Positions 12,401 to 24,300 of a DNA stretch of 64,000 nucleotides are shown piece by piece. The stretch's first letter is position 1; every line of letters begins with the position of its first letter. The DNA comes from Onchocerca lupi (lineage: Eukaryota > Nematoda > Chromadorea > Rhabditida > Onchocercidae). Both the position numbers and the translations under genes were made by a program. Under the pieces are notes generated by a model. That model was not told the origin of the DNA. It was given only the letters and a program-made list of their open reading frames with translations, and made no database searches. Location of the stretch: assembly GCA_028564675.1 (NCBI GenBank), contig JAOVVO010000332.1:1-64000 (forward strand), given 5' to 3'.

Positions 12401-15400
12401 TTATTCTTTCATTTTGATGATAATTAAAAGAAGGAATAAAATGGAAATAGTTTAATATACTCAGGAGAAATTAGTAATCATATCGGTTTCATTAAGAACT
12501 CGTATTTCAACCAATTCTCTGTTAATTTTTATGTTATTATATGCCAACATAGAAGAAAAAGAAAAAAAACGGAATTCGAAATGTGGAAGCTTAATTGACG
12601 TTCATTTTTTTCACTGAAATGACGTTCTTCCGTCTATTACGCTACTTTTTGCGTAGCAGTAGTTAATTCTGTCATCAAGAGATAATCAGTACAACGGAAT
12701 AAGAATTAAAAATATTCCTATTTCTGTGCATATCAACAAAACAGTGATGGTAGAAGTTTGTCGTCGACTTTAAAAATTTTCAACATTTCTGCGAAAAGCC
12801 AAAAGCTTTTCCCAAATGAGCATTTTGATTTTGCAGTGCCGATAATAGTTAACGAAGTTATCAGTGATTTTCCATAATATCAGACTTTAAATTTGACATA
12901 ATTTTATCATGCGACCGGAAGTTTGCGGCATTTCCAGGCAATGAAAAATTTTTTTCTTTTTTTCTATTACCCCGATAGAAGTATCTTGCTGCAAAACAAA
13001 ACATGATATGTAAACATGATATGTATCTTGCTGCAAAACAAAACATGGAAGTTCTAAATTTTTATTTTGATCCATGTGATTGAAATTTTTAGATTATTTT
13101 ATAGATTTATAGCTATTAAATCGATTAACGCTCATCCCAATATATATTATTACAATGTATATATAATTATTGTATGTTATTACTACTAAATGCATTAACA
13201 CCTATCCCAATATGTGATATATTATTAAATATTGTTACACGTATTATTATTACATACTGGGTGGAACGCTTGGCCGATCCAGCTAGTTTTTAGGGACAGC
13301 CACGCTTCACATGTCCGGCTTCAACTAGTCTAATAAATAAAAATGTTAGTCTTCGTTTGTTCAAAATCTTAAATCTCCGAAAGTTCTTAAACACACGCCG
13401 TATCTACATAAATTCGAAATCTTAAATGTCGGAAAATTCTTACTATTGCTTCGAACTTTTGACACAACGTTGCACACTCATTGCTGTAGGTTGCTATAGG
13501 TTAGTTTGGTTTTCCACTTAATCTTAATCTTAATCTTAAATTGAAAAAATCCAAGATAAATAGATGAATTCCTTTGTTGTTGCTATTGTTTGTATTCATT
13601 CATTCGTTCATAATTTGATCAAAATGGCAAAATTTCAATCAAAATGACGAATTTATCAATCAACGTCGGCAAAATAAGCAACGAAGGATTGAAAGGACGA
13701 ATGATGCAAGCATCATTACAGCAATTACTGCCAAAACGACAATAACCCATGTCTGTAGATTGAAGCAGCAATCTTTGTTAGCAGTACCGCAACATTTGTA
13801 GTAATGGAAAATGCTTGATGCGGGACATTATGTACCAATTACCGGTACTGGACACCATAGTGCGGATAAGTAATCGTTATATTTTTAAGAAAAGAGAAAG
13901 CGCATGTTTCTAGTGTTGGGAAAAAAAACTGATACTTTGTAGTTTAATTTGTAATTTGGTTGGATTAGAGACTGATTCTTGCTATTGTGATTAGACAAGA
14001 TCAACAATAAGTGTGAAGAGATTTTTTGTCTTATATGACAGAGATGAATCCTGTTGAGAAAGGTTTCATTGATTTTTTGTAACAAACAGTTACGAAAAAA
14101 AAAATCCAGACAACTGATCACTGAGTTATTCTTTCCTTTGTTGCTGACAGAGAAAAATATTATTCAAGTGAATTGTCGGATTGTTAAATTTATGTTGACC
14201 ATCTGGTAGCGGAACCAGGGAGCCGACTTTATGTTAAATTTGTCCTTTCACTTTGAAAGTTGGCATGAATTGTGTTGTTACGATTTCTGCTCCAAATGGC
14301 GTCATTTGGAAGCAGGAATTCAGGAAATGTATTTCCTGATGACAGGAAATTTTGAATCTGCAGTATATTCGGCAAACAAAATTTTTAACGGCTCTAACGT
14401 TCTCAATGTTGAAGGAGTTTAAATTTTTCCTGCGGCGTAACACGTCCCTTTCTTTTCTCCATCAACTTTCAGAGCCTTGCAATGAGGACAAACTTCAGTC
14501 ATGGTGCCGATAAGAACATACGGGCGCAAACTATAATCATCAGCTGGGTTTTACCGGAATGCAAAGCGATTGTAATCGCGTGCTTACCGAACACGGAGTC
14601 TTTTTGATGTTGATCTTCTGTTTCTTCTTGATGCCTTTCGGCCATTCTCAGCCTGTCGCGTTCATTCTGTTCAGAGCAAAGCAGATCTGAAGCTGCAGAA
14701 TACGACCCACGTGCTCGCAACCATCCTCAAGTTTGGTTGTATGTCGTTCTGTTCCCATTTGAGCCATTCTTTGTTTTGTTCTGTCGTCTGTGTAAATATA
14801 GAGATTTTCTGGTTTGTCGATCCTAGAACACGCAAAATATAATTGTTCGTGTGAGAAGCAATCCGTCTCTAGATCTAAAACGATTCTAAAGATGATTAGC
14901 CCTGAGTTTTGTTGATAATGATTGCAAACGCCAATTAAATAGAGAATTGTAATGTTTTAAATTGAAATGGCATTCCAAGTTTCTAGGACATTGTTCATTT
15001 TTCTTACTGTGAACCGCGTGCAGTTGCATAGTTTTGGCTGACTGATATTTTGCAATATGATAATTGGCATATCGATTATCAATTGCAGCACGTATGGTGG
15101 CATTCCTGGCAGATTGAGTGAATTCAGAAATTCTGTTGGATAATTAACTGCCTTATTTGCTACCACAATAGTGTTGACGGACTTGTGTATGATTGCCTGT
15201 ACTGCAAAATCCATGTGTCATATTTTTCGTCACAGCTTCATGTAAATTCTTATCAACGTCGGCGTCGGGTATTTCAGCGCATATTATATCATCGAGTTTG
15301 AAGTGATTTTATCATAAAGCCAGATTAGCAGCATTGTGTCAATATGAACAACGAACATTTATAATAAAGAAGCAGTCCAAAGCATGATCTAATATTAGAA

Positions 15401-18273
15401 GTCAGGAAGAATAATCTATAAATTTCCTGAACACATTATCATGACGTCGACATTCCTAATAAAGCAAAAAACGAAAAAGCTTAAATTACTCGCCTTAGAA
15501 CACGCGCCTATTCGAATGCAGTGTTGTATGAAAATTTACAATCAGTTGGTAAGAATTTGGAACGTTGCAAAAGTAGCCTCGGTCATTGCAGGAAGTAGTC
15601 CTGGTGAATAAATTCTATCCGCTCATGAAGGCGCGGTGCGGGGCAGAATCAAAAAATTCAACCCCTTTACTTCTAATTGTCACGGACTTGATGCATGAAA
15701 AAAGTCAGTATGTCTATATAAAAAAGAAGGCCCGTTCGGATACAAGGTTGTGTCAAAATTTGAAAACAATCAGTGGAGAACTTGTGAAGTTCCATGGATA
15801 TAACAGGGAACATTCACATTTTCATATATATAGAGATTACTGCTATTAAATGCATTACATCAACACTCATCCCATTGTACATTATTACAAAGTATTTTTA
15901 CATATGTTATTGCATATTATTACTATTAAATCCATGAACACTTATTTCAATATGTAATATATTATTACAAATTATTTTTGTTGGGGAAAACATCTGATTG
16001 ATTTTGTATAATTTGGTTTGTGGATTGTTTGGGTTGGAATTGATTCTTGTTGCTGCCGAGACTCATCAAAATCAGGAATAGCTGTTGGAAAAGTTTATGT
16101 GACAGAGACGAATCCTTTTAAGATTTATTAACTGATAGAATAATAACTGATGGTAACAACAATATCAAAGAATATCCAGATAAATTGGTCATTGCATTAT
16201 TCTTCTCTTTGTCGCTCGTGTCGATCAGCTCTGTCGAACTGTGCTGTTGAAGCGTTGATTTGTGTCGTTGCAGAATTATTGAAAAACACTTGTCAGAAAA
16301 CTGCCCTTTTCGAAAACTATTCTAGAGAACTTAATCTTTTCCAAAATATGAACCTTATATATCCTTTCGGAACCCTCCTTCTTTCCTGATCTCCAATTTG
16401 CCGCTTCATGATTGGTCGACCATTCCGTTACGACCATTATATATATAATATATAATTAAACAAAGTTATATATACATATATATTATATATATAATGGTCG
16501 TAACGTATAACCTTTTGATCGGATCATCTTGGCGGTGAACGCGTTCATCGTTTTAGCGGGAAACATGTTTATCCTTTGTCAGTAAACATGTTTTTTCCTT
16601 TTGGTGGTAAACATGTTTATCGTTTTGGCGGGAAATGTGTTTATCCTTGTTAGTGCATTTGAAAACTGTTTTCGCACTTCTCAAGTTTTAACATTCCTTA
16701 TAATAAACCATCTCCCGGAATTTCCCGATAATTAGTACATATTATTAAATGCATTATTATTATTAAATCCGTTAACACTTATTCCAATATGTAATATATT
16801 GCTATAAAGTATTATTACATAAATTGTTACATATTATTACTTTTAAATTCATTAACATTCATTCCAGTATATATATGTATATATTATTACGAAATTTCGC
16901 TGCATATTATTAAATATTATTGCTGTTAAATCCATTATCACTCATTCCAGATGCAATATATTATTACAAAGTATTATTGCATATTATTACATGTTGTTAC
17001 ATATTACTTCTATGAAATCCATTCACATTCATCCTTATATCTGATATTTTATTACGGAGTGTTATTACATATATTGTTGTTACATATTATTACTGCTAAA
17101 TCCATTAACGTCATTTCACTACGTTATATATTATTACAAAGTATTATTGCATATTGTTACTATCGCATCCATTAACACTCATCCGAATATGTAATATTGG
17201 ATGAGTTTAATGGATTTAATAATAATATGTAATAATAATGATTGTACTATTATGTAATACTTTATCGTTTGTAAGTATATAAATACTGTATTATTTTAAT
17301 ACTGCATATTTAATCAATGCAAAAAATCCTATTAAAATCTCTGAACTGCTAGTGTTCTATTCTATTTTGATTCTTGATTAGATTCTATATTGTTCAAATG
17401 AATTTAAAATTAGCTATAGTAGCGGTTGGATTGATAGAAATTATCCAAGAAAAGATCAATCATCTTTTCTGTCATATTCAAAATTTGCTTTAATATTTGT
17501 TACAACACCTTTTGAAGGTATATATAGGATGGATTGAGTATTTATGTATTTATAATATTTGTTTATGATGGCTCATATTTTCGAAAAAGTGATTGCATCG
17601 CTTCATTTTGGTAATAATAATGGTAAGAATGTTGCAGATATTTCGGTTTTTTTGGAAATTTCAACTTCTGTTTGGTTATTTCAGATACAGAATTAAAATT
17701 TGAGTTATAATTTTATAAGTTTTTCTTTCAATTCTCATTTTTCTGAGAAAATTGAGCATATGGAAAAGTTGGTGGAAATATAATTATAATTAAGTTGAAG
17801 CGAACAGTGATATATAAGGATCTATAATTTTTTATTTTATTCGAAACGAGTTTTTTTTTCAGTTTTTTTTTGTCCAGTGTTCATTTTTCTTGTAGTTTCT
17901 ATTTTTCTTTAAGATGCTTCATGAATATTTTATTGGAAACAAATAAATTTTTCTTTTTCTTCAAATTGATTTTCTATTGAGTTTAGGTTACTTAAATTGA
18001 ATGCCGAAAAAGAAAATGTGCGCCGAAAACTTGGCAAAATTTAGTAAAATCTTGTAAAATTCATTCCAGTTATTACTTAGAGATAGTGAGTTTACTCGTA
18101 CAGAAATTGTTTTATATGTTGTGGTACTCAGAAACACACCATCACTTTGTCATTAGACATAAAAATATTTTGTATATCTCAAATATTTTGAAGGCGAAGC
18201 AACTCAAATGATGTTTGGACAAGTAGTTTTTTTCAAAACTCAAAGTACTGTTTAATTTTTCTTGTTTCAGAAC

Positions 18274-18321
<48 letters not shown>

Positions 18322-21300
18322 CTTAAATTTCACGAAAAGTGTTTCCTGAGAATTTTTACTGCAAATAATAACATGATGACGATGATTTGGAATCAAAAAT
18401 AATTTCCAGCTTATTAGATTTGGTATTTTTTTTCTAGGGACAATAAATGATGAAACGGAAGCGACGACAAGTGATGAATCCGAAGATCCAGAATTTCGGG
18501 AATTGGAAGAACGTTCACAAATTGTTGAAAAATATGAAAGAGTATTTTAATTTGTTGTAATCAAATGAATATTAATGCAAACCATCTTGATTATTTAATT
18601 TTTTACCAATATCAATAAGCAGAATGACTATTTAGTGCGGCATGTCTTTTGATGGTTGTTGAAAATACCGTATATGTGATTTTAAAGTATGGCTATTTAC
18701 GAATCGTCCATAGGATTGTTTTGTTCAGTTTACTGTTATTTGAATTGCTGGTATTTGAATTCATATAGTCCTAATCTACCAGTGCAAAAAATTCTTTGAG
18801 AAAATATAATTAGCATTCCTTACTATATTTCTTTAAGTTGGAATAATATGATGCAATCTTTTTCTAGCATATAATGAATGCAGAAATGCTAATGGTAAAT
18901 CTTTCCAGGGACCCGAACAAGAAGTAGAAGAATGGGAAAATCCTGACTTCGAATTATACAAAGTTACCGATCGATACGGATTTATGCAGTATGCATATGC
19001 CTAAATTCATTTCAGAATTTCCTTGATTAACTAAATTGTTGCTGATTAATTCAATATTGTTTCGACAATAATTTAACGAAAAATAATTCTTTTGAGAATA
19101 ATTTTTTTAAATCGGTTATGAAAATTCATGATTTTCTTTTTTTTTTTTTTAAATATTTTAGCAAGGATGTACAAGAAATCAGTGAGCAAGAGTTAGCGGA
19201 AAAGAAGCGAATGACAAAAGAAATTTCACGTGAGCGGAAATGGCTGCGGATGATTTCACGATGGAGTGATGGGAAAGATGCTAGTGAAAAATTGAAGAAA
19301 CGGCTTTGGAAAGGTGTTCCTGAGAAATTCAGGTCGTTGGTAAGCTTTGATAATTTTATATTCGTTTAGGCCTGCAGAATTTGTTTTGCAGGTCGTAAGT
19401 ATCTAATTATTTGTCTCTCGTAACTTTATATTTTTACCATTTAAAAATATAAAGTAAATATATGCTTAGAATGTACCGTTAAAACTCCTCGTAATGTGAG
19501 AAGTAGAAATAGGAAAATGTATGAGAATTGAAATTAAAAAAAAAAAACTGAATTTTTACTGAATATCAAAATTTAAGGTAAAATATCAACAGTATCAAAG
19601 TATAGAATTTCCCTTCTGATCCACTTTCATGGTATGAAGATAATAGAGATATATTAATTAACATTGAAGTTTATTATAATTTTGAAATTTCATCATTTTC
19701 TTTGTAAGATTTCTTTTTCGTAGCCAAACATTCGTAAACTGAAACATCTTCCTAGTTCAAAGTTATTTAAGTTTGGACTTCTACGTTATCACTTTAACGT
19801 TATCACTGCGTGATCGCTAGAGCTTTATCTCTCTTATTCGTGCAGTTTTTTAATTTTATTACTAATTTTTTTTGATTTCATCACTTTTGTAAAATGAATT
19901 ATTCCCATGAACTTGCAGGTATGGGCGAGATTGCTTAGAATTAATCATTATCGACAGGAGCAAAAAAGGAATGTTTACCGTGAACTATTGATTCGTGCGC
20001 GGCTCATTTCGAAGGATATCAAACAGATAGATCTGGATATTAACCGAACATATCGAGATCATTTGGCATTTCGCCGAAGATACGATGTAAAGTGAGGATT
20101 TTCAAATTTTTTCGATTCGTTCTAAATTTTGGATCCTCCAGATATGTCATTTAGGAAAAGTTTTGAAGTTTAAAGCTTGGTTTATTTTTCATCATATTCA
20201 GGCAACAATCGTTATTCAATGTATTAGCTGCATATGCAATGTACAACACGGAAGTGGGTTATTGTCAAGGAATGAGCCAAATAGCAGCACTTTTCTTGAT
20301 GTATATGGATGAGGAAGATGCATTTTGGTGCTTACATGCATTACTTGTTGATAAAAAACATTCCATGCATGGTAAGACTTACGTTATACTACGCTCAATT
20401 GAACATCATTCACTACTACGCTCAGTTGAATATCATTCAGTTTGCCAGATGGATTAAATAAAATGTTATTAGGTAAACTAAATTCTAAACTGCAAAATAA
20501 TTAATGAATGAATTTCAGGATTTTTTGTTCCTGGCTTCCCGAAATTGGTTCGATTTCAAATGCATTATGAAAAAATATTACAAAAATATCTTCCACGTTT
20601 AAAAAAACATTTAGTTAGTTATAATTTGTCAACTACTTCCTTTGACCATTGTGAATTCTCGATTTTTCCTGAATTTCGATATATTATTCCATATAACTGT
20701 CTTCGCTGATAAATTTGACCACTGAATAAAATATTTCCCTCTCAGGTGGTATTACCTCTATCCAAATCCAACCGTCCCTCAACATTTGCATTATCTTTTT
20801 TTCAGGACAAAGCTGGTATTCCACCAATTTATGTAACAAAATGGTGGTTTGGCTGTTTTTTGGATCGAGTCCCATTTCCATTAGCATTGCGATTGTGGGA
20901 TGTTTTTCTTCTGGAAGGAGATGTGATACTGATTGCAATGGCGTATAATATTATGAGGATGCATGAAAGTAAGTTCAGTTATTGTCCATAGTGTTTTAAC
21001 TTTTTTTTATTTCTAGTTTTTTTAATGCTTACAAAAAAACTCTTGGGCTAACTCATCAAGTGTTTTTCGACAATATTAATATGTATGTTTGTATGAATGC
21101 TTGTTGCATTTTTATCTGTAATTTTCAAGTCGAAGCATTTGAAATTTGAAACTTGAAAATAGCAACTTAACGGATGTAGAACTTGGACTTGAAATAGAAT
21201 ACTAGGATTGGCAAACTTTTATAATATATTCCAGAAACGATTCGAAAATTACAAATGGAGAATTTTATGGAATATATTCAAACTGTTATTGCTCAGGATT

Positions 21301-24300
21301 TTGGTTTCTCTGATGAAGAAACAATGAAATCATTACAAGATTGTCTTAAAAAGTTGCATGTTCGTTTTTCATAATAAAATTTTCCAAAAATTTCGAATGT
21401 ACAATGTTTCTACATCATTATTTATTAGTTTTGTGGAAATTTTTTTTAATAAAATAGAAAGTATAGCTAGGATTAAAAGACACTATACATTATATTAAAT
21501 AAGATTTATAGCATAAAATTTTCGATGTTCCAGAATGATCGGATGTTGCTACCAGCTCCGCCGAAACCCGGTGATGTACCTGAAACACCAATAAAACCAT
21601 TTGGACCTGTCCTTAGTCGTTCAATGGTTGACATTCGTTTGGATATTGCTGAAATACAGAGCCGTTGTTCACGTGCTAATTGTAAGTTATATATTTGGAT
21701 AAAGTAATATGAGATCATGAACCAAGTTTTAACATTAGATGTAGTATAAATGACTTTCGAATTTCAGAAAAAATCGAAATATTAAAAAACTACATCTGAT
21801 TTTTTTCTGAGATTCGCTGAAGCAGAATCTTCATTTTATTCTTTTTTTCGGCTTTTCAAATCCAGTTTATTAAGAATTTACTTTTAAATTTTTTTCTAGC
21901 CGTTGCTGGACGGTCACCGATTGGAATACGTCAACCACGGTTGCCACCATCTCCAACTCCTCTCTCAAAATACAAGCTGTCACAATTACCACCTCGATAT
22001 ATGGAACCTACTAAGTCGGGAAATTCTCAATCAAGCATGTCTTCAACGAGTACTGTAAAAGGTACAAGTTTAAGAGAGAAGCAGCAGAGAGAGAAGATTC
22101 TCAATGATACAACAAACAACATAAACCTATCGATACGTCGACCTGAAAGTCGAGAAAATTTGTCACAGATGCTTCAACAACAAAATCCTCCAGTGCTTGC
22201 GAAACCTGTTGAAGTGAAAATTGCGCGTCCAATAATTGTTGAAAAAGTACAGCGCAACATACGGATGAATGAAAAAAATCCATCACCGCTCTATATATCA
22301 TCCTCGTCGCATGCAAATAACAAAGGCAGCAATTTTCAGGATGACATATTCATTTCTAATTCGTTGAAACGAACCTTAGTCTTTTTTTTTTTTTGGAATA
22401 TATATGATAAAATAGTGTATATTATTGTTATTCACTATTAAAGTTACATTGTATCACTTACTGATATTGAGTCAAATATAGCTATTCTTTAGCTTTATGC
22501 TGGTTTGTAAGAATAATAACGTATATGCGTTGTTTGAAATATTAGGATCTCATCTTTTTTTCTGGACTTTTACAGAATGTTTCTATTTATTATAATTATT
22601 TTTTATGAACTTATTCTCTTCTTTGCTTTCCTTTTTGAAATTTTACATTTTAGAGGAATTTGAATCGAAAAGACAGCAACTGCAGCCACAACAACAACAA
22701 AGACAACAGAGTAAAAAGCCGATGACATTGGCCTCAGGACAACGATTCCGACAATCAGATTTTCCACCAAGCAGTAGAGCCACGACAGCGCAGTATTTTG
22801 GGGCAATAGATAAACATGAAGCAAGTAATTTAAACATTCAGTGATCATTTCTGTAATTATTGAATTTGTAAACGATGTAATGAATTTTCATGGATCAAAA
22901 GATGTTATCATAGTTTTGACACTTTTTTAAATAATTCCTAGAATTATTTTTATTTTTTTTTTTAAATAACACCTTAAATTTCTGAGAATCTTATCTAAAT
23001 TTCTACTTTTGTTGTATGTAAATAAGAGCTATAGAACAATATCGGAAAATGAAAACTTTGGACAAATCAAAACTAAACTTCCAAAATTTTTTTTTTCGAA
23101 AATCAAATGATTCCTGTTATTAACAGCCTGACTAATGAATGCCATAAGGGCAGCTGGTTTTAATTCCAATCTTTCAAATTAAAAATTTCATCTCTACCAA
23201 GTCTCACCTGAGAAACCACCAATATATTATAATAACTCATTATTTTGTGTTTAGCCAGGACATTCATCCGGATCTATACATTCAGTTACTTCAACAGTTG
23301 GTTCGCCTGCCCATGTCACGTCGTCATTCTTCCATCCTCAAAATTTGACCCCGTTAAGACGAAATCAAGTCATCTCCGATGATAATATATCTGGACTTTT
23401 CGAATCAGATCACAGAAGATTTAAGTCCAGGTTTTTTTTTTTCGAATTCATTTCTGAAATTTAACTTTTAAATCTAGGAATTATTGAAGTTCATTCCATA
23501 TTTAGCCTAGTTTCTACAGTTCATTCTAAATGTTGCTAATCATAACCGAATCATAACTTTTTAATAATTATTTGCATCATTGTTACACATATTTAGTTCT
23601 GTTGATTCAATTGTGCGATATTTGTATTTTTATGTCCGGTGTTGTTTAATATTAATTTATGAAATATATAGAAAAAAAAAAAAAAAAAAGAGAAACATTC
23701 CTATCGTAAGAAAGATTTTTTTAAATATTTACAGTTCTTTACGTTTAAATTTCCATCAGTAACGCTCATATTTCCATTACAGAAGTCAATCCGATGATAA
23801 TGATGATGATAAATTCTCCCAACACTTATTCCAACACACACAGTGGGATAGTTTTTATGATAATGTACCGTCATCCACACCAAATGTTTCGAGTCCGGAC
23901 GAATTGACTAGCGATCAGAGGCGTATCAATGGTGACATGATTTTTGAGGTTCATGCTGGGAATAGAACACTGGATAGACGTATTGCTGACAGTCCAGCAA
24001 TACAGGAAAGTAGGCCAGGACGGAGGATTACTGAGGTTGAGATTATTTTAACTTTTAATTGTGATAAAATATTACCTAACGTAGAATCATTCTTTTATTA
24101 CCGAATCGAGAATTCAAATCAAGCATCCGTTACAATGTAACTAGTCTTTTATAGATGTTCATTAGCTTAGTAGTTCAAAAAAGATAAAGTTAAATTAATT
24201 TTTGAAAATATGTGATTCCCAGGCCTCTAAATTTATAGATTTTGTGGTCAGGAAAAAAATGATTTGAAATTTGAAGTTTTTGGAACGTTCTTTATAGATC

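Larger units (their letters stand above)
9501..18437 (+). other. First intron of the TBC gene, transposon-rich
   Basis: An 8.9 kb intron (GTATGT...TTTCTAG) bounded by exons whose phases agree (G + GG). It is far larger than the other introns of the gene, which are about 100-640 nt. Apart from the repeats listed separately (13095-17340), it is AT-rich; open frames at 11.4-11.8 kb are T-rich low-complexity sequence and are not called. Confidence 0.75.

Noticed and set aside
12861..13075. Two overlapping minus-strand frames with repeated MFCFAARY
   Set aside because: The repetition comes from a 43-nt DNA duplication; no gene context.
15586..15849. 87-codon plus-strand open frame near the Helitron remnant
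   Set aside because: No recognisable domain, and it runs into the minisatellite; probably transposon debris.
13095..17340. CRISPR-like regular spacing of repeats
   Set aside because: The repeats are diverged, contiguous minisatellite units in a eukaryotic intron without unique spacers.
22326..22441. Extension of TBC exon 11 to the stop at 22441
   Set aside because: It would end the protein early in poly(T)-derived Phe residues, while clearly coding exons continue downstream.
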